A program made the position numbers and the translations under genes. The notes below the pieces were generated by a model that had not been told where the DNA came from, made no database searches, and was given only the letters and a program-made list of their open reading frames with translations. Source: an uncultured Bacteroides sp. (GTDB lineage: Bacteria > Bacteroidota > Bacteroidia > Bacteroidales > Bacteroidaceae). From it: a stretch of DNA of 35,068 nt. Of this stretch, positions 6,996 through 16,747 are shown one piece after another. The stretch covers positions 1-35,068 of the forward strand of contig USLU01000050.1 in the NCBI GenBank assembly GCA_900555635.1. Direction: 5' to 3'. Every line of letters starts with the position of its first letter. The first letter of the stretch is position 1.

Positions 6996-7365
6996 TGCTG
7001 ACATATTGGATATGCTTCTTTTTGTAGAAGAACGTATTAATACAACTATAGAAAGATGTGGTAGTGTTATTTCTGTAAATGATTTCTTAGCTTCTCCTGA
7101 TAAGATGGATATTTTTGATGCAACTTGTATGCGTTTGCAAACCATAGGTGAAACTGTTAAGAATATAGATAATCTGACTAATCATGAATTATTGATAAAT
7201 TATGCCGGTACTCCATGGAGGAGCATCATTGGACTGCGCAATATTATTTCTCATGAATATTTATCTATTGACCCCGAAGAAATTTTTAAAATAGTAAAAG
7301 TGCATCTGCCTGGATTGCTTCTTGCAATTCAGCAGATCAGGAATGATATTGCTGCTAGTATATGA
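6979..7365 (+). CDS. hepT: HepT-type HEPN toxin (DUF86 family)
   Basis: A 128-aa all-helical HEPN protein. The RNase motif is R-N-I-I-S-H-E-Y, exactly RX4HXY, in the segment 'WRSIIGLRNIISHEY'; the tyrosine is the residue modified by the partner in studied pairs. 'ATCMRLQTIGETVKNI' is the typical second helix of the DUF86 family. It follows and overlaps the nucleotidyltransferase gene. Expected role: RNA-cutting growth inhibitor, held inactive by MntA, contributing to plasmid or island stability or to phage defence. It ends 16 bases from the convergent regulator gene; no obvious terminator is seen in that gap. Confidence 0.85.
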   Translation: MQSISNADILDMLLFVEERINTTIERCGSVISVNDFLASPDKMDIFDATCMRLQTIGETVKNIDNLTNHELLINYAGTPWRSIIGLRNIISHEYLSIDPEEIFKIVKVHLPGLLLAIQQIRNDIAASI

Positions 7366-7381
7366 GACCTTTGTAGCTTTC

Positions 7382-10300
7382 CTATTTTTTATTATGCAAA
7401 CGGTAGTCTTTAGGTGCCACTCCCATCCGCTTTGTAAACTCCTTATAGAAATGTGATCTATTCATAAATCCACTTCGATACATAATTTCTTCAATAGTGA
7501 GTGAAGTGGTAACAAGTAGTTTTGTCGCAAAGTTGATTCGTTGTTCTTTAATGAAATTCTTTGGTGGAGACAGATTTAATTGTTCGAATTTACGATATAA
7601 ATTGCGGATGCTGATTTGTAAGCTGCTGGCAAGTTCTTGGGGGGTAAATTCATTATTACTGATGTTCTCTGCGATAATTCGCATCGCTTTTTCCATAAGC
7701 TCTTTATCTTCGCGGTCGACCAACTGTCCCGATATAAATTCAAAGGCGCTGGCTGATGTCGAGTAATAAGTTTCCAGATTCTTGCTTTTTTCCAGAAGTT
7801 TGGTTACGACAGTTTTTAGGTAGTTGACATCAAAAGGTTTGGTTATGTATATATCGGCGCCCGAGTTGACACCTGCTACCTTATCGCTATTATCATTTTT
7901 GGCCGAAAGGATGATAATAGGGATATGCATTAAATGCTGATTCTGCTTTATTTGTCTGGTCAATGTAATTCCGTCGATTCCAGGCATCATAATATCAGTA
8001 ATGACAAGGACGGGGCTATATTTCTTTAATACTTTCATCCCCTCTTCTGCATTCTCGGCAGTTAAAACGGTATATTCTTCCTGGAATATGTCTTTTATCA
8101 TCCATAAAATATCTTTGTTGTCATCAATGACAAGAATGGAAGGTAGAGAAGATAAGATAGCAAGATCGTTGTCTTCTGTGAAACTGTTTGCCGAGGTTAT
8201 GGACTCTACAGAATGTTTCTTCTCCTCTTCCGGAGATTCTTTCGCATGGTTGTCTACTTCCAGACAAGGCAGTGTCACAGTGAAGCAAGTATAATCATTT
8301 TCAATGCTTTCTACCTCAATAGTTCCTTTGAGTAGCACGGCCATGCTATAAGCAATAGCCAACCCCAATCCGTTGCGGGCAGATAATTCGTTCACTGAAT
8401 TCTCTGTTATGTTATCTAAGATAGTATATCTATTGAAAATATTGGAAATGTCTTTTTCCGGTATTCCCTTTCCGGTATTGTAGACCGAAAAGATTAGCTT
8501 ACTTTCTGCTATATACATTCTGATACGTATGGTGCCGCGGGGCGGAGTATATTTGAAGGCATTCGAGAGCAGGTTGTTGGCGATTTTAACGAAGCAACTT
8601 TCGTCGCTATTCCATATCAGGGTATTGTCGAATTCGGCCTCAAACTCAATATGGTTCCTTTCGGAAATATCAGTGAAAGATTCCATCATTTCTTTGACAA
8701 TTATTCCAAGAGGCAACTGTTTAATCACACATATCTTGTTCCCGGTTTCCATCCGTCGGAAGTCTATAATTTCTTGTATAAGCCCATTGAGCCGTTCGGT
8801 ATTCGATTTGATTAAATTAGCATATTTCTTAATGGATGAAGATGCCTCCTTACTATCGATTATTCTGATGCAGGGACCGTATATAAGCGATAGGGGAGTA
8901 CAGAATTCATGTGTGATATTAGTAAAGAATCGCAATTTACTTTCATACATCTCTTCTTTATATTTTTCGGTTAACTGACGAGCTACGGCAACCTTGCGCT
9001 GTTTATATTTCCTCTTTAAAAAGAGATAAACTATCCAAATACCTCCTCCGATGAGCATTACGTATATGATTTGGGCATAAATGGAGCTATACCATGGAGG
9101 AAGAATTTGTATGGCTATTGATTGAGTTGGGATGTCGGTGCCTAAACCGTCATTGTACTTGACATGAAGTATATATTCTCCCGGACTGATATTGGTGAAT
9201 TGTGCTTCATTTGATTGTGCGTGCATCCAGACATTACTGAAATTTTCGAGTTTATACGAATAGGTCCCATTTTCACCGTTAATGAAATCCATAGCCACAA
9301 ATTGAATCGTGAAAAAGTTTTGGCGGTGCTTCAACACTAACTGATTACCTTTTGATTCTTGTTTCTCAAAGTCACTTATATTGTATTGCTTATTGAATAT
9401 CCTCAAGCCGGTAAAGTATATTTCGGGCTGATATTTTTTCTGAAAATCATCCCCTTTATTAATCCAGACCAAACCATTGACTCCTCCGAAAAAGGATGAG
9501 GAATCGGACAAGCGCTTGAAGTAAGCATTATCGCTGTATTCAACTACTTTTATTCCGGATTTGTTATTGAAGTTTCTGAAAGTCCTTTTTTCAGGATCAA
9601 ACAGGATAAGCCCCGCATTGGTACTTAACCAGAGTTTACCCAGATGGTCTTCAGTGATACCATGAATTGTATTGTTGGGCAGTCCGTGTGTCTCGTTGAT
9701 GTTTTCATAAGCAAAGTTTTCTCCACTTTTTAATGACATACGTATTAGGCCATAACTTGTTCCTATCCATAATGTGCCTTTATGGTTGTAATGGAAACAA
9801 AGTACATCGTTCATGGGTGCGATGCCGTTGTCTTCAAAACTGAAATATTTACTGTTGGAAGTTTGGGTATTAAAGCGTATGATTCCATTTCCCCGCATTC
9901 CTATCCACATGATGGAGTCATTTTCAAAACATAATGCATAAATCTGATTGAACCGATGTTTGTTTTTGACATTAAAGGTATATCGGTCGATATCATCCGT
10001 ATACAATTTATATCCGTTCTTTCCGATCCGGATTCTGAAGATTTCGTTTCCTGCACCTACCCATAGTAATGAATCGGTATCTGTCAGGATAGAATGTACG
10101 TATTTTATGGGGAGTCCGGTCCGGTTTTCCAGTGTGTGTATTTTATGGTCTGTGCGATTATAATAATTCAGATTAGGTCCGTCAGAACCAATCCAAAGTA
10201 AGCCGTTGGGGGTAGAAGCAAAGGCAAAGATAGCATTGTTGGATAGTCCGTTGGCTGTAGTGTAATGTATGACGTTGTCTTGTGAGTAATTTTGTGACTG

Positions 10301-11407
10301 ATAGTCCTTGATGTGTATGATTCCATTGTCTTTCGTTCCAAGCCAGAGGTTATTGTCGTCATCTGCGTAAACAGCTCTCACCGGGCGTTTCTTTTCAATA
10401 GGTAGTTCCGTCAGATTAATGCCGTTGAAAGTATATTCATCCTTTGTCATCGCGTAGACTCCCTGTCCGTCGGTCCCTATCCAGACAATATCCTGTTGCT
10501 GATCTTTCCATAGGGAAAACACTCCGCAATCAATTCTGATCCTTTCCGGCAGATAATTCCCTTGATTGTTATTCAATCTGATTAAGCCATTTGAATTAAA
10601 TGCGATCAGAATATCTTCATTATCATATATGATGGAGGAAATTCCTCCATTTTCCATCATTAGTTTCTCGATATTGCAGATGAATAGTTGTTGATCTCCT
10701 TTTATTTCAAATATATTTCCCTTTTGGTCTACGATTATTAGTTTATTGTCACTTTTAAACAGATAATCAATAGCATCCTCATGTCTGAAATCGGCATGAG
10801 GCATGATAGTCGGTTCTCCATCTGTTGATTCATGAATGCTGTATCTTTTTAAGGTGCCTTTATACAGAATCCAGATAATGCCATCCTCGTCGACTGTCAT
10901 TCCGGACACATTACTTTTGGTTATTTCCGGATCGATGGGCAGGTTTATGAACTTTTTCTGCTCATCCTGATAGAGTGATATAAATCCCGTATGCCCCAGA
11001 ATATATAAATGTGAATGTGTATCGGTGGCAAAATGGCAATCCTCATTAAACTCTTCGTAATACTCTTCTATACTATTGCGGCGCTGATTGAATTTATTCA
11101 GTCCCCATTTGGTGCTAAGCCATATATAATCGGCAGACGTTTCCAGGATTTTCCTTATGACATTACTGGATAGCCCGGTCGAATTATTGATTGCAGGTTT
11201 GTAAGTCCGTATATTATGTCCGTCATAGACATTAAGACCGTCATAAGTACCGATCCAGAGAAATCTTTCGTCATCTTGCATGATACAGATGACGGAACTG
11301 TTGGAAAGTCCGTTGATACTGTTAATCTGTCTCAAATTGTATGCATGGGCAGACAAACTAGAGAGACAGGTAAAGATTACCATGATATAGACTATGGGAT
11401 TCTGCAT
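7382..11407 (-). CDS. Hybrid two-component system sensor-regulator (HTCS) of the PUL
   Basis: A single 1341-aa chain carries the whole signal path. A signal peptide (about 1-22, ending LSAHA) leads to two seven-bladed propeller regions built of repeats like 'WIGTYDGLNVYD' and 'LWIGSDGPNLNYY' (about 25-690), then a Y_Y_Y domain (about 695-765), a membrane helix ('IIYVMLIGGGIWIVYLFL', about 778-797), a histidine kinase with the H-box 'FTNITHEFCTPLSL' (H833), an ATPase domain with N-box 'NNLLSNAFKYTP' and 'GLGLAIAYS', a receiver domain ('ILVIDDNKDIL', phospho-acceptor D1138 in 'ITDIMMPG') and a C-terminal AraC-type DNA-binding domain (about 1240-1341). All key residues are present. It is divergent from the SusC gene and should switch the PUL on when the propeller binds an oligosaccharide in the periplasm. 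Specific ligand unknown. Confidence 0.95.
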   Translation of the reverse strand: MQNPIVYIMVIFTCLSSLSAHAYNLRQINSINGLSNSSVICIMQDDERFLWIGTYDGLNVYDGHNIRTYKPAINNSTGLSSNVIRKILETSADYIWLSTKWGLNKFNQRRNSIEEYYEEFNEDCHFATDTHSHLYILGHTGFISLYQDEQKKFINLPIDPEITKSNVSGMTVDEDGIIWILYKGTLKRYSIHESTDGEPTIMPHADFRHEDAIDYLFKSDNKLIIVDQKGNIFEIKGDQQLFICNIEKLMMENGGISSIIYDNEDILIAFNSNGLIRLNNNQGNYLPERIRIDCGVFSLWKDQQQDIVWIGTDGQGVYAMTKDEYTFNGINLTELPIEKKRPVRAVYADDDNNLWLGTKDNGIIHIKDYQSQNYSQDNVIHYTTANGLSNNAIFAFASTPNGLLWIGSDGPNLNYYNRTDHKIHTLENRTGLPIKYVHSILTDTDSLLWVGAGNEIFRIRIGKNGYKLYTDDIDRYTFNVKNKHRFNQIYALCFENDSIMWIGMRGNGIIRFNTQTSNSKYFSFEDNGIAPMNDVLCFHYNHKGTLWIGTSYGLIRMSLKSGENFAYENINETHGLPNNTIHGITEDHLGKLWLSTNAGLILFDPEKRTFRNFNNKSGIKVVEYSDNAYFKRLSDSSSFFGGVNGLVWINKGDDFQKKYQPEIYFTGLRIFNKQYNISDFEKQESKGNQLVLKHRQNFFTIQFVAMDFINGENGTYSYKLENFSNVWMHAQSNEAQFTNISPGEYILHVKYNDGLGTDIPTQSIAIQILPPWYSSIYAQIIYVMLIGGGIWIVYLFLKRKYKQRKVAVARQLTEKYKEEMYESKLRFFTNITHEFCTPLSLIYGPCIRIIDSKEASSSIKKYANLIKSNTERLNGLIQEIIDFRRMETGNKICVIKQLPLGIIVKEMMESFTDISERNHIEFEAEFDNTLIWNSDESCFVKIANNLLSNAFKYTPPRGTIRIRMYIAESKLIFSVYNTGKGIPEKDISNIFNRYTILDNITENSVNELSARNGLGLAIAYSMAVLLKGTIEVESIENDYTCFTVTLPCLEVDNHAKESPEEEKKHSVESITSANSFTEDNDLAILSSLPSILVIDDNKDILWMIKDIFQEEYTVLTAENAEEGMKVLKKYSPVLVITDIMMPGIDGITLTRQIKQNQHLMHIPIIILSAKNDNSDKVAGVNSGADIYITKPFDVNYLKTVVTKLLEKSKNLETYYSTSASAFEFISGQLVDREDKELMEKAMRIIAENISNNEFTPQELASSLQISIRNLYRKFEQLNLSPPKNFIKEQRINFATKLLVTTSLTIEEIMYRSGFMNRSHFYKEFTKRMGVAPKDYRLHNKK

Positions 11408-11528
11408 ACTTTTTATTTTTTCTCAAAAGTAATGATTGCAGTTGTTAAAACCTACGGCAAATTCTCGGATTATATGCCTGTTTTTGCCAAATATGTACTC
11501 AATACTGCCTTTTTTAATTCCAATCATG

Positions 11529-11558
11529 TTTGTTTAGTCACAGTAAATTGTATTTTTG
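11529..11558 (+). promoter_or_regulatory. Predicted SusC/PUL promoter
   Basis: TTTG (11529-11532), 18 bases, then TATTTTTG (11551-11558), fits the Bacteroides -33/-7 pattern. The predicted start near 11565 leaves a leader of about 155 bases before the SusC gene. This lies in the 312-base divergent region between the regulator and SusC genes, which otherwise holds no supportable gene. A regulator (minus strand) -7 candidate is CAAAAGTA at 11424-11431, but it would leave only about 10 bases of leader. Confidence 0.5.
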
Positions 11559-11659
11559 GCCAAGGTATTCATTGTTGCTTAAAAAAACAGCCTCGCCAAA
11601 ATGCGCTTTTATTAGGCAGAAATGGAAACATAGTTCAGGATTTTAATCACCACATTTGC

Positions 11660-11696
11660 ATCCAGACAAGAGTGTTGTTGTCTTTGTTATCTGGAT
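11660..11696 (+). repeat. Leader hairpin before the SusC gene
   Basis: ATCCAGA and TCTGGAT form a perfect 7-bp outer stem, continued by CAAGA/TCTTTG with small bulges. The hairpin ends 23 bases before the SusC start codon and is not followed by a T run, so it is not a standard terminator. It could influence translation or pair with a small RNA (inference). Confidence 0.4.
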
Positions 11697-11719
11697 TATT
11701 AAAATCAATTTGTTAACCG

Positions 11720-14700
11720 ATGAAAAAAAATCAATTCAAGAGCTATCTGGCTAAATCATGGAAAAGAAAGATCTTATCTGTTGTATCTTTGCTTTTGTTT
11801 TATTCCTATGGAACACTCGCTTTGGCGCAGACGAACGCAATTACAGGTTGTGTGGTCGATGCGGATACGGAAGAACCTTTAATAGGTGTCACTGTAAAGA
11901 TACTCGGGACTGCTCAAGGAACAGTCACTGATATTTCGGGAAATTATGCGATAAATGTCTCAAATGGAGCAACGCTGGAATTCAGCTTTGTCGGGTATAA
12001 GACTGTTACGCATGCCGTAGGCACCAAGAAACAGATTAATGTAGCCTTACGGTCTCAATCGTATGAGATTGATGATGTAGTTGTAATTGGTTATGGTACA
12101 GTGAAGAAAAGCGATTTGACTGGTGCTGTAGGATCTGTATCTGCTAAACAATTAAAAGAAGTAACCGTAACAAATCCCCAGTTGGCACTGCAGGGACGTG
12201 TTCCTGGCGTTCAGGTCACTCAAACAGACTTCTCTCCCAGTGGAGGTCTTGAAATCCGTATACGTGGTACGCGTTCATTTCAAGCCTCGAATGATCCGCT
12301 TTATGTAGTGGACGGGATGATGCTTTCTACAGGATTGAGCTTCCTCGATCCGGGTGATATTGAGAGTATAGATGTATTGAAGGATGCGTCGGCTACCGCC
12401 ATTTATGGTTCGCGTGGTGCAAATGGTGTTGTTATTGTCACTACGAAACGGGGAAAAGAGGGGAAACCACAGGTGGATTATAACAGTTATATCGGATTTC
12501 AGACTATTGGCCGGAAACTGGATATGATGAATGCAGCCGAGTGGATCGAATATATGCGTGAATCTCATCGTCAGGCTAAAGGAAATCTTAAATATGACAG
12601 TCCGGTAGCCAACATGGAACAGGATATGAATATGTTGAGGTTTAACGAAGACCAATATGTATTGCGTACGGTGATGATGGGATGGAATGAAGACGGAACA
12701 TATTGGGACCCCAATAAGGTAAGAGGATTTGACTGGGTTGATGCGGTTACTCAAAATGGTTTCACTCAAAATCATAACATTAATGTGCGTGGAGGTTCGG
12801 CGAAGACGCAATATTCTTTCGGGGCAACCTATACAAATACGGATGGTGTTGTGAAAAACCGGGGATTTGAGAGAATTACCGCACGTTCGGCCATAGATAC
12901 CCAAATCAGTAGCCGGTTTAAAGCTGGGGTTACCTTCCAGTATTCACATTCATTGGAAGACCTTGATACCGGTTTATATTCAAATGCCTCCAAGATGTGG
13001 CCCGCTTCTTTCCCTCTTGACGAAGATGGTAACTATATAGAGCTGCCCGGTAATGATAATAGTAATTACAACATATTATATGATCTTGTTGATGGAGCTG
13101 TAGTACGCCAGCGTAAAAGAGACCGGGTATTAGCCAATGTCTATCTGGAAGCTAAAATTATCGACGGTTTATCATTCAGATCCAGTTTCAGTTATGATTA
13201 TGATATGTATGTGGATGGTGACTTCAGAGCTTCCAAGACAAGAGCGAACACCGGAGGAGATAACACTGCAAGTGTATCAAACCGTAGAGCGTATGCTTAT
13301 ACATTGGATAATATGCTGACGTATACGAAGACTTTCGGAAGTATTCATAATCTTACTGCCACTGTTGTTCAGTCTATCGAGGGGTCCAGTGCGGAAACAT
13401 CCTATATCAGTGCAAAAGGGATTCCAATTGATGTTCAAAAATGGTATAACTTGTCTTCTGCCAATGAAGTAACCTCTGTAAGCAGTGATCTTACCGAGCG
13501 TCGTTTGGCTTCATTCCTGGGAAGAGTGCAATATAGTTTGAAAGATCGTTATTTGCTGACTGCATCACTTCGCTATGACGGTGCGTCTGTCCTTTCTGAC
13601 GGACATAAATGGGCAGCTTTCCCTAGTGCAGCCCTGGCATGGAGAATAATGGAAGAGCCTTTTATGAAGAATACACATGAATGGTTGTCTAATCTGAAGA
13701 TTCGTGCCGGTTGGGGACGTACCGGAAATTCTGCGGTAACTCCGTACAAGACACAAGGTTTATTGACAAATACTAAATATGTTTTTGGAGATGCGACTCC
13801 CGCTGTGGGATTTCGCCCTAGTGAACTGGCAAATAAACAATTAGGTTGGGAATATACGAACCAGACCAATATCGGTATCGACTTCGGCTTTTTGAAAGGA
13901 CGGATTTCCGGTAGCTTGGATCTTTATGTACAGAACACGAATTCCCTGTTGATGAACAGACAACTTCCGGTTGCTTTGGGGTATAGCAGTATTTTGTTTA
14001 ATGTGGGAAAAACAGAGAATAAAGGTTTGGAAATTGCACTAAACACAGTTAATATAGATTCGAAACAAGGCTTCCGTTGGTCAACCGATTGGGTGTTTTC
14101 TATGAACAGGGAGAAAATCGTAGAATTATATAATGGTAAAAGTGACGATGTCGGTAACTCTTGGTTTATTGGGGAACCTATCAGTGCCTGGTATGGATAT
14201 AAATTTGATCGAATCTGGAGTAATACGGAAGAAGATCTCGCCTTGATGGAAGTATGGAATAAAGCGGGTAATACAAATTATGTTCCCGGCACTATTAAAC
14301 TTGTAGACCAAAATGGAGATAATAAACTCACTCCCGAAGACGATAGAGTTATATTAGGTAATCCGAGACCTAAATTTACAGCCAGTATGATGAATAATTT
14401 TTCCTTTAAGGGATTTGATTTATCCTTCCTTTTGTATGCCGATTACGGACGTATAATTAAGAATGAGGCGGATATGGGCTTTAACGGGAGAGCTAACCAG
14501 CCTAAATATGATTATTGGACACCCAATAATCCGGGAGGAAGATATCCGCAGCCTTATCGGGATGCAGAGAGTCCGACAACAGGATCGACTTACATCACCC
14601 CGCTTCGTTACGAGAACGGTTCTTTCTTGCGTATGCGCGAAATAACACTGGGTTATACGCTTCCTGCAACCTTTACCCGTAAGGCTTTTATAGAACGTTG

Positions 14701-14830
14701 CCGTGTATATGCCGCCGTGCAGAATCCATTCATTATTACTAATTTCTCTGGTGTGGACCCGGAAGCTGCACATGGTAATGACTATCCTATGGTACGTACT
14801 TATATGTTCGGTCTGAATCTAAGTTTCTAA
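11720..14830 (+). CDS. SusC/RagA-type TonB-dependent outer membrane transporter
   Basis: A 1036-aa SusC-family protein. The signal peptide (about 1-37, ending TLALAQ) is followed by a carboxypeptidase-regulatory-like domain (about 40-125; 'ITGCVVDADTEEPLIGVTVKI', 'GTVTDISGNYAI'), the family linker 'IDDVVVIGYGTVKKSDLTG', a plug domain ('LQGRVPGVQV', 'IRIRGTRSF', 'YGSRGANGVVIVTTKRG') and a 22-strand barrel ending 'MFGLNLSF' with the terminal aromatic needed for outer membrane insertion. It imports oligosaccharides with energy from TonB, capped by the SusD protein encoded 19 bases downstream. No STN domain is seen at the N terminus, consistent with control by an HTCS rather than an anti-sigma system. 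Confidence 0.95.
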   Translation: MKKNQFKSYLAKSWKRKILSVVSLLLFYSYGTLALAQTNAITGCVVDADTEEPLIGVTVKILGTAQGTVTDISGNYAINVSNGATLEFSFVGYKTVTHAVGTKKQINVALRSQSYEIDDVVVIGYGTVKKSDLTGAVGSVSAKQLKEVTVTNPQLALQGRVPGVQVTQTDFSPSGGLEIRIRGTRSFQASNDPLYVVDGMMLSTGLSFLDPGDIESIDVLKDASATAIYGSRGANGVVIVTTKRGKEGKPQVDYNSYIGFQTIGRKLDMMNAAEWIEYMRESHRQAKGNLKYDSPVANMEQDMNMLRFNEDQYVLRTVMMGWNEDGTYWDPNKVRGFDWVDAVTQNGFTQNHNINVRGGSAKTQYSFGATYTNTDGVVKNRGFERITARSAIDTQISSRFKAGVTFQYSHSLEDLDTGLYSNASKMWPASFPLDEDGNYIELPGNDNSNYNILYDLVDGAVVRQRKRDRVLANVYLEAKIIDGLSFRSSFSYDYDMYVDGDFRASKTRANTGGDNTASVSNRRAYAYTLDNMLTYTKTFGSIHNLTATVVQSIEGSSAETSYISAKGIPIDVQKWYNLSSANEVTSVSSDLTERRLASFLGRVQYSLKDRYLLTASLRYDGASVLSDGHKWAAFPSAALAWRIMEEPFMKNTHEWLSNLKIRAGWGRTGNSAVTPYKTQGLLTNTKYVFGDATPAVGFRPSELANKQLGWEYTNQTNIGIDFGFLKGRISGSLDLYVQNTNSLLMNRQLPVALGYSSILFNVGKTENKGLEIALNTVNIDSKQGFRWSTDWVFSMNREKIVELYNGKSDDVGNSWFIGEPISAWYGYKFDRIWSNTEEDLALMEVWNKAGNTNYVPGTIKLVDQNGDNKLTPEDDRVILGNPRPKFTASMMNNFSFKGFDLSFLLYADYGRIIKNEADMGFNGRANQPKYDYWTPNNPGGRYPQPYRDAESPTTGSTYITPLRYENGSFLRMREITLGYTLPATFTRKAFIERCRVYAAVQNPFIITNFSGVDPEAAHGNDYPMVRTYMFGLNLSF

Positions 14831-14849
14831 CATTAAAATGTATATAACA

Positions 14850-16718
14850 ATGAAACGATATATTTTAACAATCATAACAAGTTGCCTATTGTTTGTGAAT
14901 TTCTCTTGTAATGATTTTCTGGAGGAAAAAGTAGTTTCAAAAGCTACGATGGCATATTATGAAACACCGGAGGGTATAGACGCTGTGGTGAATTCGATTT
15001 ATTCAAAAATGAGGTGGCCTTTTAGTGGAGAACGTTTCCACAATTATGCATTATTCGGGACTGATCTGTTCATGACTGCCACAGGAACACACGGTAATGC
15101 CTGGGACCAATATCAGGCTACCGCACTGAATGCTTCAACCAGTCTTCTTTATTCGCTGTGGACCCAATGGTATGAAGCCATTTCGGCTTGTAACACAGGG
15201 TTATATTATATTGATGACATGAATGAGAATGCAAGTTGGAAAAATCAACGAACCGCTGAAATGCGTTTTTTCAGAGCTTATTTCTTATTTGATCTGATGC
15301 AGCAATTCGGCGCTATCCCGATGCCTCTGGAACCGGTGTTCGAAGCCCAGACTTATATTCCAAGAACGTCGGTTGATAAGGTTTATACCCAGATTATTGA
15401 AGATTTGAAATATGGTGCTGATTATAACTATTTGCCTAAAACGGCAGAGCGCGGTCGTATCAGAATAGGAGCTGCACAACATTTGTTGGCTAAGGTATAT
15501 CTCACACGGGGAAGTGCCGTTAGTGCAGAAGCGAAAGCAACTCGTGGTACGCAAGATACGGATTTGGCGGAAGCTGCACGATATGCCGATTTGGTTATCG
15601 GCAGTAGCGAATATGAATTGGAAAAGAACTTTGCCGATATTTTCCTGCTTGACAATAAAGACAGCAAAGAGGTGATTCTGACTGTCAATTATACCAAAGA
15701 TGAGATGTGGAACGGAGAGGGTAATCCGATGCACATGTATTCCACAGGTTCGTATACTAATCAGCCGGGAATGATTCGCGATATCGCGAACGGTAGACCC
15801 TGGTCACGTATTCGTCAGACATTTTGGGTGATGGAAGACCAGGCGAAACATGGAGGATTATTTGATTACACTAATGACTCCCGTGGCGAAAAAACATTTA
15901 AATCAGTATGGTACTCCAATAATTCCGAAACGATTCCTAAATGGGCCGATATTAAAGACGGTTCGACGGTGATATGGTCTCCTAGTGCTGCATTGAAAGG
16001 GAAACCTAAGTTTGAAGTAGGTGATACGTGTATTGTTATGAGGCCTATCCATTATAAAGGTATTCCATTGACAGAGGGAGGATTTGAAAGCAAACGGGAT
16101 TCCTTAATACTTTTCGGTTCGCAGGATCATAATCTGTGGACGATGGAAAGAATTGAAAGTGTAAGGGACTTTTGGCCAATTATTGAAAAATGGGCAAATG
16201 GAGACCGCCCGGATATTATGTATGAACCGGGACACCGTAATTTCAATGTGTATCGACTGGGAGAAACATATCTGATTGCAGCGGAAGCCTATGGACGTCA
16301 GGGGTTGTATGATAAGGCTGCCGACCGATTAAATGAAGTTCGTAAGCGTGCTGCTTATAAATCAGGAGAATGGAGATCGAATCTGAATGTAATTAATGGG
16401 AAAGGGGAGAAGCTGACAAGTTCTACTGAATCGAAGATGACGGTTAAGGAAACTGATTTGAGCAGTTTGTCGTTAGACCAGTTTGTAGACTTGATGCTCG
16501 ATGAAAGAGGACGTGAGTTGATCGGTGAAGACAATCGTTGGAATGATCTTAACCGTTGTGAGAAACTAATCGAACGGTTCAAGGCACATAATGCAATAGG
16601 TGGTACTGCCGGTAATATACAACCTTACCATGTACTTCGTCCGATACCGCAGAATCACATAGACCGTCTGGACCCTGCCGGTGCACTTGAAGTGGAACAA
16701 AATAAAGGATGGTATTAA
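14850..16718 (+). CDS. SusD/RagB-type glycan-binding surface lipoprotein
   Basis: A SusD-family protein of 622 aa from the chosen start (MKRYIL...); an in-frame ATG four codons earlier (14838) is possible. A hydrophobic signal leads to a cysteine in 'FVNFSCNDFLEE', the typical SusD lipoprotein start. Helical TPR-like regions follow: 'AEMRFFRAYFLFDLMQQFG' is the hallmark early motif, 'AAQHLLAKVYLTRG' and 'YRLGETYLIAAEAYGRQG' are the repeat helices, and 'VDLMLDERGRELIGEDNRWNDLNR' is the C-terminal family signature. It caps the SusC barrel on the cell surface and presents the glycan. It follows SusC directly, as in nearly all PULs. Confidence 0.95.
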   Translation: MKRYILTIITSCLLFVNFSCNDFLEEKVVSKATMAYYETPEGIDAVVNSIYSKMRWPFSGERFHNYALFGTDLFMTATGTHGNAWDQYQATALNASTSLLYSLWTQWYEAISACNTGLYYIDDMNENASWKNQRTAEMRFFRAYFLFDLMQQFGAIPMPLEPVFEAQTYIPRTSVDKVYTQIIEDLKYGADYNYLPKTAERGRIRIGAAQHLLAKVYLTRGSAVSAEAKATRGTQDTDLAEAARYADLVIGSSEYELEKNFADIFLLDNKDSKEVILTVNYTKDEMWNGEGNPMHMYSTGSYTNQPGMIRDIANGRPWSRIRQTFWVMEDQAKHGGLFDYTNDSRGEKTFKSVWYSNNSETIPKWADIKDGSTVIWSPSAALKGKPKFEVGDTCIVMRPIHYKGIPLTEGGFESKRDSLILFGSQDHNLWTMERIESVRDFWPIIEKWANGDRPDIMYEPGHRNFNVYRLGETYLIAAEAYGRQGLYDKAADRLNEVRKRAAYKSGEWRSNLNVINGKGEKLTSSTESKMTVKETDLSSLSLDQFVDLMLDERGRELIGEDNRWNDLNRCEKLIERFKAHNAIGGTAGNIQPYHVLRPIPQNHIDRLDPAGALEVEQNKGWY

Positions 16719-16747
16719 TTCGTATGAACATTTAATCTGTACAATTT

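Noticed and set aside
11216..11716. Plus-strand frame across the regulator start and the SusC leader
   Set aside because: It overlaps the N terminus of the sensor-regulator on the other strand, covers the predicted promoter, and has no recognisable domain.
12275..12904. Minus-strand frame inside the SusC gene
   Set aside because: Antisense to the well-supported plug and early barrel region of SusC; no domain.
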